Counted from the stretch's first letter, positions 1-5,963 are shown. The stretch: DNA of 8,169 nucleotides from DATAEK01 sp036258055 (GCA_036258055.1 DATAEK010000360.1:1-8169); one strand, 5' to 3'. Translations and numbers: made by a program. Notes: a model not told the origin generated them from the letters alone.

Positions 1-256
1 GAGGTCGCGGGTTACGCTGGGGTGGCGACGAGCGCTTCCTATGAGTCTGGTCCGCTCGGTTTCTTCGTGTAGGAGTTCATCGTGGTTGTTGACATCGAGG
101 CCTACGACTCCTTGCCATCGCTCGCCGTGAGCAACGACGCATCGCCGATCGGGTGGGCCCAGATTCGGGCCCACGAATTCTCTGACGCTGTAAATCGTTC
201 GAAAAACAGCAGTTTCCGAGGCCGCCCCAGCTTGCCTTGGGCACAGCGGTCATAGG
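1..256. other. Upstream region without a confident gene
   Basis: I see no recognisable gene here. In frame 1 the + strand is open from the window edge to a TAG at 70-72, then open again to a TAG at 253-255. The first piece could be the last 23 codons of a gene entering from the left (ending ...GPLGFFV), but the peptide matches no family I know. The second piece has no good start codon and no Shine-Dalgarno sequence. A TTGACA hexamer occurs at 89-94 without a convincing -10 box at the right distance. The clearest structure is the inverted repeat at 153-174, listed separately. Confidence 0.4.
153..174. repeat. Perfect 8-bp inverted repeat with 6-nt spacer
   Basis: GTGGGCCC at 153-160 is followed by the spacer AGATTC and then by GGGCCCAC at 167-174. 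The arms are exactly complementary and GC-rich, so the RNA would form a stable hairpin. No U-run follows (the next bases are GAATTCTC), so it is not a canonical intrinsic terminator. It sits about 130 bases before the aldolase start. It could act as a transcript-end hairpin for an upstream gene, a binding site for a dimeric regulator, or have no function. Confidence 0.55.
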
Positions 257-290
257 ATGCGTCCGTACTCCACGGCACGAGCGTACGTCA

Positions 291-297
291 GAGGAGC
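291..297 (+). promoter_or_regulatory. Shine-Dalgarno for the aldolase gene
   Basis: GAGGAGC lies five bases before ATG 302 (spacer counted from the end of AGGAG at 296). The earlier in-frame ATG at 257 has no such site and would add 15 residues in front of the signal peptide, so 302 is preferred. Confidence 0.7.
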
Positions 298-301
298 TGG
301 T

Positions 302-1177
302 ATGGACACACGTCTACTTGGTGGCTGGTTCAGCGTGGCGGCAGCCCTGCTGCTGAACGTGGCGGTGAACGTCGACGGCCAGGCGCCCGCGCCGGCGCCG
401 CGCACCTACAACACGGTCAAGCAGAAGCTCGCTGAGGGGAAGCAGGTGGTTGGCGGCACCGTGCTGCTCCCCGATCCCGATCTCTACTGTGCGATGGCCA
501 ATGCAGGCTTCGACTTCACCTGGATAGAGATGCAGCACAGCCCGCTGACCTATCAGGATGTCGCGCGAATGATCCTGCACTGCAAGGGCGCGGCTGCGAT
601 TCCGTTCATCCGCGTCCCCGACGCGACGGAAGGAGACATCCAGAAAGCCACGGACATCGGCGCGCTGGGGATCATTCTGCCGATGGTGGACACCGTAGAG
701 AAAGCCACGGCTGCGGTGAAGTTCGCCAGATACCCACCGGCCGGGCGCCGCAGTCAGGGGAGCGGGCAGTACGGCGCGCTGTGGGGAAGCGAGTACCGGG
801 CCACAGCCAACGACAACATCATGGTCGTGGCGATGATCGAGAACCCCGCCGGCGTCGACATCGTGGACCGGATTGCCGCGGTGCCCGGCGTCGACGTGGT
901 CTTCGTCGCGAGCACGGATCTGTCCAGCTTCTCTGGAATGAAGCAGAACGAGCCGAACTACGAGGCACTTGTGACGAAGGTCCTGGAGACGACGACGAAG
1001 GCCGGGTTGAAGGTGGGCGGTCCGCTGGCGTGGAAGGATAGCCGCAAGGGCTATGCGTTCTTTCAGGGCCCGAACGAAGCGGCCCTGATCAGATGCGGCG
1101 CTCGCGTGACGCTCAACCTGAAGCCCAGTGGGTGTCCCACTACGGGCAGAGCGGCGACCGAAGGTAGCGAAAAGTAG
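302..1177 (+). CDS. Exported HpcH/HpaI-family aldolase
   Basis: The 291-residue product belongs to the HpcH/HpaI aldolase/citrate lyase family, TIM-barrel class II enzymes that use a divalent metal to make or cleave C-C bonds between pyruvate-type enolates and aldehydes. Family landmarks are visible: EMQHSP with the catalytic His (H79), FIRVPD with the substrate-binding Arg (R104), LPMVDT at 127, RYPPAGRR at 143, the metal-ligand Glu in AMIEN (E180) and the metal-ligand Asp in ASTDLSS (D206). Residues 1 to about 27 form a signal peptide with an Arg near the start and a long hydrophobic run, followed by a Pro/Ala-rich stretch. The enzyme is therefore probably outside the cytoplasm, unlike HpaI, which is cytoplasmic. 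After D206 the sequence is more divergent, and the C-terminal 20 residues look like an unstructured tail. The true substrate cannot be read from sequence. The gene stands alone here, so context does not name a pathway. Confidence 0.9.
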   Translation: MDTRLLGGWFSVAAALLLNVAVNVDGQAPAPAPRTYNTVKQKLAEGKQVVGGTVLLPDPDLYCAMANAGFDFTWIEMQHSPLTYQDVARMILHCKGAAAIPFIRVPDATEGDIQKATDIGALGIILPMVDTVEKATAAVKFARYPPAGRRSQGSGQYGALWGSEYRATANDNIMVVAMIENPAGVDIVDRIAAVPGVDVVFVASTDLSSFSGMKQNEPNYEALVTKVLETTTKAGLKVGGPLAWKDSRKGYAFFQGPNEAALIRCGARVTLNLKPSGCPTTGRAATEGSEK

Positions 1178-1323
1178 ATGGCGGACGATCCACGCGCACT
1201 GATCTCACGCTACCTCCTGGAAAACTTGCCGCCGACTGCGAGCGACGTGCCGAGGCGCTGATCGGCGCCGGCTGGACTGAGCCGCCCAAACAGAGGAGCG
1301 TCCTCGCGGCGGCTCGCAGCTGA
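1178..1323 (+). pseudogene. Possible small ORF broken by a frameshift
   Basis: An ATG directly after the aldolase TAG opens a 27-codon frame (1178-1261, beginning MADDPRALISRYLLENLPP). A second frame, open through 1231-1320 and ending in TGA 1321-1323, contains AEALIGAGWTEPP, which reads like the end of a small globular protein. Joining the two needs one frame change near 1226-1245. I do not recognise a family. There is no clear Shine-Dalgarno site. This may be a decayed small gene, a sequencing error in a real one, or chance in GC-rich DNA. Confidence 0.25.
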
Positions 1324-1454
1324 CCTTTTTTCCGGACATCTCGCGCCCCCCCAATGTTTTGCGCATTTGCCTGCGTGGCAGATCCGCCATATCCCGCGCT
1401 TCTCTAGTCGCGGCAGAGCGGTACGAGGCTTGACAGGATCACCGCGTTCGCCGC
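1324..1454. other. Intergenic leader of the LysM/FtsZ-like operon
   Basis: This stretch probably holds the promoter for the two-gene operon, but I see no confident -35/-10 pair. Weak candidates are TTGCCT at 1367-1372 with CATATC at 1388-1393 (15-base spacing), and TTGACA at 1430-1435, which lies too close to the start and lacks a -10 box. A T-run at 1326-1331 follows GC-rich sequence but not a convincing hairpin directly before it. Confidence 0.3.
1376..1389. promoter_or_regulatory. Imperfect 14-bp palindrome, possible operator
   Basis: TGGCAGATCCGCCA equals its own reverse complement at 12 of 14 positions (the mismatched pair is A1380/C1385). It lies about 80 bases before GTG 1468, where a regulator could bind, and overlaps the weak -10 candidate. 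It is short enough to occur by chance in DNA of this composition. Confidence 0.25.
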
Positions 1455-1461
1455 GAGGAGG
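1455..1461 (+). promoter_or_regulatory. Strong Shine-Dalgarno before a GTG start
   Basis: GAGGAGG ends six bases before GTG 1468. It fixes a GTG start for the LysM-like membrane protein, and the encoded N-terminus then reads as a complete signal peptide. Confidence 0.8.
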
Positions 1462-1467
1462 ACCGGG

Positions 1468-2250
1468 GTGACATCGATCATTCGAGCTCTACCGTTCGTC
1501 CTGGTCGCGACCGCCGGCTGTACGGCCGTCCATGCCCAGCAACTGACGTGTTATCCGATCCGATCCGGCGAATCGGCGTCCAGCATTGCCCGGCGATTGA
1601 CTGGCGATACTCGCAACCGCCATCAGCCCTGGTTTCATGTCGTCGAACCCACCACCGGGAGAATCATCTCGAAACGCAGGTACGAGCACATTCAAGCTGG
1701 CTGGCAAGTCTGCCTCGGATCACTACCGTCGGGCGGTGCATGGGGCCGGTCTGCGTACTTGCCTGTCGCTCCCACGTCCGGAGCCTTGCTGCAGACCGCG
1801 CCCACGCAGCCTGTGAGCTGGAGCGACTGGACTGTTCTGTGGTGGGCCGCGCCACTGGTACTCGCTGGTGCGATGGCTGGATGGATCTTCGCCGCGCGGC
1901 GCAGGAACGAGTGGCGGACGACGGCCGTCGTCATGAGAGGCTTCGGCAAGCGATTCGTCGACGAGTTCGAGCGCCCGCTATTTCGACGACACCCTCGGGA
2001 TCCTGTGATCCACTCGCGGCTACGGGTCGCGGCACGTCGCTGCCGCTTGGACATTCTCGTCGCGCCTTCAGCCGGGCGGAGCTATCCGAACCTCGCGGAT
2101 CACAGGAACAACGTCGAGTACGACGTCGAACGGATTCTGGCTCAGCTCGGCGACGGACAGTTCGTGAATAGCCCGCTCTATGCCGAGGGTGAGTGGGTGG
2201 TCATCCCGTTTCGCTTCAGACACGTCACGCAACAGGAGGATGGACCGTGA
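1468..2250 (+). CDS. LysM-like single-pass membrane protein, partner of FtsZ-like GTPase
   Basis: The 260-residue product starts with a signal peptide (residues 1-23, cleavage likely after VHA). Next is a LysM-like module at about 28-83: its opening CYPIRSGESASSIARRL matches the LysM start, where YxVxxGD(T/S)xxxIA is typical. Cysteines C28 and C82 bracket it and could form a disulfide. A flexible segment (84-121) leads to one transmembrane helix at about 123-143, followed at once by ARRRNEWR, so the positive-inside rule puts the C-terminal 117 residues in the cytoplasm. That tail is rich in Arg and has distinctive stretches (DEFERPLFRRHP, NNVEYDVERILAQL, GEWVVIPFRFRH) that I cannot assign to a named domain. 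LysM modules usually bind peptidoglycan glycan chains. The stop codon overlaps the start of the FtsZ-like gene, so the two are almost certainly co-translated, and a role as membrane and wall anchor for that GTPase is inferred. An alternative is lipoprotein processing at C18, but the lipobox is poor. Confidence 0.75.
   Translation: MTSIIRALPFVLVATAGCTAVHAQQLTCYPIRSGESASSIARRLTGDTRNRHQPWFHVVEPTTGRIISKRRYEHIQAGWQVCLGSLPSGGAWGRSAYLPVAPTSGALLQTAPTQPVSWSDWTVLWWAAPLVLAGAMAGWIFAARRRNEWRTTAVVMRGFGKRFVDEFERPLFRRHPRDPVIHSRLRVAARRCRLDILVAPSAGRSYPNLADHRNNVEYDVERILAQLGDGQFVNSPLYAEGEWVVIPFRFRHVTQQEDGP
2234..2239 (+). promoter_or_regulatory. Shine-Dalgarno fixing the GTG 2247 start
   Basis: AGGAGG lies seven bases before GTG 2247, inside the last codons of the preceding gene. 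The GTG overlaps that gene's TGA as GTGA (2247-2250). This selects 2247 over the in-frame ATG at 2193, which would place 18 extra residues before the beta-strand that normally begins an FtsZ fold. Confidence 0.85.
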
Positions 2251-3893
2251 CTATATTGCTTCTCAGCTCAGGAGGCGGCGGCGGCAACATTCTGCGCTCA
2301 TTGAAGGCTTTGTTCCTCAGGGACCTTGCGGTCACGCAGCGCTCGGACGCCAGGTACGCAGAGCGGCTCAGGCGAGCCGTCACAACGCGCTTTCTCGACA
2401 CGAATGAATTCTCGCTGGCCGCCGCGCCGAAAGAAGAGCGGCTGGTCATCGGCGCGGCCACGACCCGGGGTCTTGGGTCGATGCACGACCCGGACGTCGC
2501 CGCACGAGCCCTCGAGGAATCGCAGAACGAGATCGAATCACTTTTGAGCCGGCACTCCGTCATTGTCATCATCGGCACCGGCGGGAAGGGCACCGGCGCC
2601 GGCACCGTGCTGCCGATCGCGCAGATGGCCAGACGTCAGAAGAAGCTCATGATTCCCGTGTTCATTCGGCCGTCGTTCGAACGTCACGAGGTCGAGAAGC
2701 GCCGCTATGACCACGCGCTTCGCGTCGCGGACGGCTTCGACGCAGCGGGAATCCGCCTGATGGAGATCCTGAACGATCGTGGCTACGCGGACGACGATCC
2801 TCAACCACAATCCGTGGTCTGGGAGCGCATGAACCTGCCGATCGCCAGAGGGCTCCGCGGGCTCTTGTACGTACTGTGGGATCTCTCGCAGGTCGATCCC
2901 TCGGACCTCTCGATGCTGTTTGGCGGCGCCGGCAGATTGCGAATCGGGTTTTCTGAACTGAATCCGGCGGCAGGGCAGGAGCCCAGCGATGACGACATCA
3001 AAGCGGCAGTGAGGAGCTGCTGGGAGAACCCGTATTGCTCTTTCACCCGCGCGCCAGGGACATCGCTCGTTTGCATCCAGGGGGACTGGTCGAATGTGAC
3101 CGACGGCAAGATCAAAGGTAGCCTTGCGTCCCTCGCGCTTAGCGGGTCGGCAGATAGTCCCTACAACCCGCTCTACGCGCGCGCCACCAGTGTGCCACGT
3201 CCCTGGGGCATCACGACGCTCTTCAGTGAGTACACCGGTACGCACCCGCCGCTCGAGATCGACTGGACGACGGAGAAAAAAGCGCAGTTGCGATTCGCTC
3301 TTCAGTCCGACGCCGTGCTGGAGCGCCCGGCGGTCAGCCCGAGGAGCGATGCCCCGGAGCCGGTGCCGGTCGCTGCGGCGCCGCCGGTCGTCGCCGTCAC
3401 AGCCGACACCGCAGCGGTCCCGACGCTGCCGGCGTTTGCCTCGGTCTGGGATTTCGCTCGCGCCGTCAACCGCTCCGATCCCGCAGCGCTCAAGCTCGCG
3501 GGAAACGGCGCCGACCCGGAGGTTCCGATCGACGCCGGCGAGCTGAGAAAGCTCGTCGGGACGTTCTGGTTTCGGTCGGTGTTCCCACGGCTGTCGGCCG
3601 CGTGGCGGCGCCGCATGCTCGATGTGTTGCTCGAGCACGTGTCGATTCCCGACCACGTCATCCGGACAGGCCGTCGAAGTGTTCATCTGAGCGAGCTCAC
3701 GCATGAACAACGCCGGCAGTTGGTGATCGGAGTGGCGCTTCCCGACGAAGTTCGGGCGGATCTTCAGCTGTTGGTCACGGTGGCCCGGTTCTGGGGAGAG
3801 GAAGCGGCGAACGGATTCGAGCTGCGGCCCGTGCCGGACGGCGCGGGGCCGTCCGGGCTGGCGTCGTTGCTCCAGCCGTTCCGGCATTCGTAG
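2247..3893 (+). CDS. Divergent FtsZ/tubulin-superfamily GTPase
   Basis: The 548-residue product has the FtsZ fold in order. T1 is ILLLSSGGGGGN (residues 3-14). T3 is GLGSMHDPDVAARALEES (75-92), close to FtsZ GLGAGANPEVGRKAAEES. The T4 tubulin signature is GTGGKGTGAG (110-119), followed by PSFERHEVEKRR, which matches the FtsZ PFEFEGxxR region. ILNDRGY (174-180) matches the guanine-contacting IPNDKL. The T7 synergy loop QVDPSD (215-220) keeps both acidic residues needed to activate GTP hydrolysis in the neighbouring subunit. Residues about 250-331 fit the FtsZ C-terminal domain. A Pro/Ala/Val-rich linker (about 353-395) then joins an unrecognised, probably helical domain (396-548). The linker and extra domain, the lysine in T4 and the absence of ftsA/ftsQ neighbours argue against divisional ftsZ. 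It resembles in spirit the FtsZ-like families proposed for membrane remodelling. It likely forms GTP-dependent filaments with the upstream LysM membrane protein as anchor (inference). Confidence 0.85.
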   Translation: MTILLLSSGGGGGNILRSLKALFLRDLAVTQRSDARYAERLRRAVTTRFLDTNEFSLAAAPKEERLVIGAATTRGLGSMHDPDVAARALEESQNEIESLLSRHSVIVIIGTGGKGTGAGTVLPIAQMARRQKKLMIPVFIRPSFERHEVEKRRYDHALRVADGFDAAGIRLMEILNDRGYADDDPQPQSVVWERMNLPIARGLRGLLYVLWDLSQVDPSDLSMLFGGAGRLRIGFSELNPAAGQEPSDDDIKAAVRSCWENPYCSFTRAPGTSLVCIQGDWSNVTDGKIKGSLASLALSGSADSPYNPLYARATSVPRPWGITTLFSEYTGTHPPLEIDWTTEKKAQLRFALQSDAVLERPAVSPRSDAPEPVPVAAAPPVVAVTADTAAVPTLPAFASVWDFARAVNRSDPAALKLAGNGADPEVPIDAGELRKLVGTFWFRSVFPRLSAAWRRRMLDVLLEHVSIPDHVIRTGRRSVHLSELTHEQRRQLVIGVALPDEVRADLQLLVTVARFWGEEAANGFELRPVPDGAGPSGLASLLQPFRHS

Positions 3894-4016
3894 CCGCGCG
3901 CCTCCTGCTCGACTCGGAGGGAAGTGTCATAAGGTCGTTTTCCACTTCGCAGGGATCTGATCGGCAGCGGCCGTGTTCATCGAGAAACGTGCCGCTCGAG
4001 GTAGCCTGCACGGCCC
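3894..4016. other. Gap between the FtsZ-like and kinase-propeller genes
   Basis: No gene is supported here. CCTCC at 3901-3905 can pair with GGAGG at 3916-3920 across a 10-base loop just after the FtsZ-like stop, with TCGTTTTCC some 15 bases later. This is at best a weak terminator. Confidence 0.3.
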
Positions 4017-4022
4017 TATAAT
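4017..4022 (+). promoter_or_regulatory. TATAAT -10 box just before the kinase-propeller start
   Basis: A consensus TATAAT ends 11 bases before ATG 4034. Transcription starting about 7 bases downstream would give a leader of only 4-6 bases. The ATG has no Shine-Dalgarno site, which fits a leaderless or near-leaderless message. No good -35 box is seen at 16-18 bases upstream (GCTCGA at 3994-3999). Confidence 0.5.
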
Positions 4023-4033
4023 GGCGCGACGCC

Positions 4034-5884
4034 ATGTTCCTCGCGGCCGGTGCGCGTCTCGGCCCGTACGAAGTCGTCGCCCCTATCGGTGCCGGTGGCA
4101 TGGGCGAGGTTTACAAGGCCCGCGATACCCGACTGAACCGCATCGTCGCAATCAAAGTTCTCCCCGACCGTTATCGAAAAGATCCTGATCGCCAGCGGCG
4201 CGTGGAGCGCGAGGCGAAGGCGATCGCGGTCGCCGTGCTGCTGGCGGCTGCTCTTGCCAGAGTGACTGCGTGGGAAGGGCGCGACCAGCTCCGGTACAGC
4301 GCGGGCCAGGTGCGGTACCAGAAAGTCACGTCAAGTGGTGACGTGGTGATGTCTGCGATCTCTCCGGACGGTCGCACCGTCGCGTACGTCGCTGGCGCTC
4401 AGGGTGGCGACAATCGAGTTCTTGTGCGCGACGTGGACGGCAGTGAGTCGTCGCCGGTTTGGTCGGGCAGGGACATCCTCGGACTGGGATGGTTACGTGA
4501 CGGCTCTCACCTCGTCATCATGGGGAACTGGGAGAAGCGAGGCGCCTGGATCGTACCCGTCCGCGGAGGTCCCGCCAGACAACTCACCAGCGACGGGAAA
4601 TTCGTTGTGGCGTCACCCGACGGTGCGTCGCTCGCATTCACGTCAAGCGGCCTGGTCGGTTTCCACATCCTGACTCTCGCGAACGGCAACAGACGCGTCG
4701 TGAACCTGAGCGGCTTTCGCCGCGTTCTGGCGATTGACTGGCACTCGCTTGCGAACCGAGTGGTTCTGATGATGGCCGACGACGACGAGCAGATCTACAG
4801 TGTGTGGAGTGTCGCGTCGGATGGCCGCGATCTATCGCGTTTATACACGGGCAACGAGTACCTCCGCGCCATGTGTACGTCGCCCGTTTCGGATGTGGTG
4901 TACGTGATGGTGCAGCGTCGCGGTGCGATGGACCTTATACGTATTCCGATGTACTCCGAACCGGGTCCAGCAAGGGTGTTGGTGAGTGGCCTCGACATCG
5001 CTGCTATGGGGTACCGATGCACCGTGTCGGCTGACGGCCGTCGGCTGCTCTTCGGCCGCAGAACCCTCCGTTCCAACCTCTGGCGGATGGAATTGCCACC
5101 ATCGAAGACGCAGGCGACGCCACTGACAAGCGGGACGGACAACCTGTGGTTTCCCGCAGTTTCCCCAGATGGCCAGTGGATCGCCGCCTCGAGGGGTTCC
5201 TTTTACGCGCCCGAGCTGGTCAAGCTTCCGATCGCCGGCGGCGAGTCGACGAGCCTCGGCGAAGGGGGCGCGCCGGCGTGGTCTGCCGACGGACAGCGAC
5301 TGGCGTTTACCTCTCGTCGAAGCGGATCCTTGCGCGTCTGGATTTCTGGCGCGAGTGGTCAGCGGGCACAAGAGGTCAAGGACTCGGCGGTTGGCGAGCC
5401 GAGGCCGATCTGGTTGCCCGACGGCCGCCTGGCGTGGCAGACGCCTGATGGGCAAAACTACCGTATTCGCGACCTCTCGACGGGCGGCGATGAGTATCTG
5501 TTCAAGAACGGCGCCGGTGGGACGTGGGCGTCCGACGCCGTCTTCTCGCCACGGGGAGATCACGTCGTGCTGCGCCGCGATCGATCCACGCCCTGGTTGA
5601 CGCTGGTATCGTTGTCGGATCACAGCGAGCGCAGGCTGGCATTGACGCAATCGATTGGCTGGTCCAAGGACGGCGAATGGATTTACGCGATCGTCTCGGG
5701 CGATGGGTCACTCGTGCGACTGTCGTCGCGAACGGGGATGACCGAGGCACTCGGCCAACCGCCCGCGGGCGGCAGAGTCCATATGTGCGACCTCACGCCT
5801 GACCGGCGCGCGGTTGTTTGCAACCTCACTGAGGAAAGATCCGACGCCTGGTTGATGTTCAACTTCGATCCTGGGATCTCGTGA
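4034..5884 (+). CDS. Truncated Ser/Thr kinase N-lobe fused to PD40 beta-propeller
   Basis: The 616-residue protein opens like a PknB-type kinase: LGPYEVVAPI, the glycine-rich loop GAGGMGEV (19-26), the ATP-site Lys in VAIKVLP (K41) and the helix-C Glu in EREAKAIA (E60). The kinase then stops. At about residue 65 the sequence jumps into a short hydrophobic run (AVAVLLAAALARV, about 65-77) that looks like the membrane helix normally found after the kinase domain. There is no HRD catalytic loop and no DFG motif, so it cannot phosphorylate by the usual mechanism. Residues about 90-616 form a TolB/WD40-like propeller with repeated PDG-type turns (SPDGRTVAY, ASPDGASLAF, SADGRRLLF, SPDGQWIAA, SADGQRLAF, SKDGEWIYA). 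Intact relatives of this architecture run near 850-900 residues, so about 250 are missing. The reading frame stays open, so the product may still be made as a membrane-attached propeller. The prolyl oligopeptidase gene follows 79 bases downstream. Confidence 0.8.
   Translation: MFLAAGARLGPYEVVAPIGAGGMGEVYKARDTRLNRIVAIKVLPDRYRKDPDRQRRVEREAKAIAVAVLLAAALARVTAWEGRDQLRYSAGQVRYQKVTSSGDVVMSAISPDGRTVAYVAGAQGGDNRVLVRDVDGSESSPVWSGRDILGLGWLRDGSHLVIMGNWEKRGAWIVPVRGGPARQLTSDGKFVVASPDGASLAFTSSGLVGFHILTLANGNRRVVNLSGFRRVLAIDWHSLANRVVLMMADDDEQIYSVWSVASDGRDLSRLYTGNEYLRAMCTSPVSDVVYVMVQRRGAMDLIRIPMYSEPGPARVLVSGLDIAAMGYRCTVSADGRRLLFGRRTLRSNLWRMELPPSKTQATPLTSGTDNLWFPAVSPDGQWIAASRGSFYAPELVKLPIAGGESTSLGEGGAPAWSADGQRLAFTSRRSGSLRVWISGASGQRAQEVKDSAVGEPRPIWLPDGRLAWQTPDGQNYRIRDLSTGGDEYLFKNGAGGTWASDAVFSPRGDHVVLRRDRSTPWLTLVSLSDHSERRLALTQSIGWSKDGEWIYAIVSGDGSLVRLSSRTGMTEALGQPPAGGRVHMCDLTPDRRAVVCNLTEERSDAWLMFNFDPGIS
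4214..4237 (+). other. Apparent in-frame deletion junction in the kinase domain
   Basis: Codons for AKAIA (residues 61-65) are what normally precede the ALNHPHI segment of bacterial kinases, but here they run straight into VAVLL of a membrane helix. The junction lies close to the GCGATCGCGG at 4220-4229, a short GC repeat-like word that could have served as microhomology. The missing part covers the kinase beta-4 strand through the end of the C-lobe. Confidence 0.6.
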
Positions 5885-5899
5885 TCGAGTACCGTCCTT

Positions 5900-5911
5900 C
5901 CGGCGTGCCGG
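5900..5911. repeat. Short GC palindrome between genes
   Basis: CCGGC and GCCGG flank GT at 5900-5911, 16 bases after the propeller gene stop. No U-run follows, so it is a poor terminator. The two genes may be read together. Confidence 0.3.
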
Positions 5912-5951
5912 TGCTTCACGCCTAACAATGGCTACTAGCTGGTCGATCGCC

Positions 5952-5956
5952 AGGAG
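5952..5956 (+). promoter_or_regulatory. Shine-Dalgarno for the prolyl oligopeptidase gene
   Basis: AGGAG lies seven bases before ATG 5964. The earlier in-frame ATG at 5928 has no ribosome site and would put 12 extra residues before the signal peptide, so 5964 is preferred. Confidence 0.7.
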
Positions 5957-5963
5957 CTGGTTC

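Noticed and set aside
1293..1331. Intrinsic terminator: GAGGA/TCCTC hairpin plus T-run
   Set aside because: The 5-bp hairpin (1293-1305) is 20 bases from the T-run at 1326-1331, too far for a standard terminator.
1430..1435. TTGACA as -35 box of the LysM/FtsZ-like operon
   Set aside because: The matching -10 position falls in the Shine-Dalgarno region (GCGAGG) and has no resemblance to TATAAT.
2193..2246. Longer FtsZ-like protein starting at ATG 2193
   Set aside because: No ribosome site there, and the extra 18 residues precede the first FtsZ strand. GTG 2247 has AGGAGG at ideal spacing.
2538..3887. 449-codon open frame on the minus strand opposite the FtsZ-like gene
   Set aside because: It is a mirror of the real gene in GC-rich DNA: Arg-rich, without recognisable motifs or a ribosome site, while the plus strand encodes a clear FtsZ fold.
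2247..3893. Canonical cell-division ftsZ
   Set aside because: The T4 lysine, altered T7 loop, added C-terminal domain and LysM-protein neighbour do not fit ftsZ of the division cluster.
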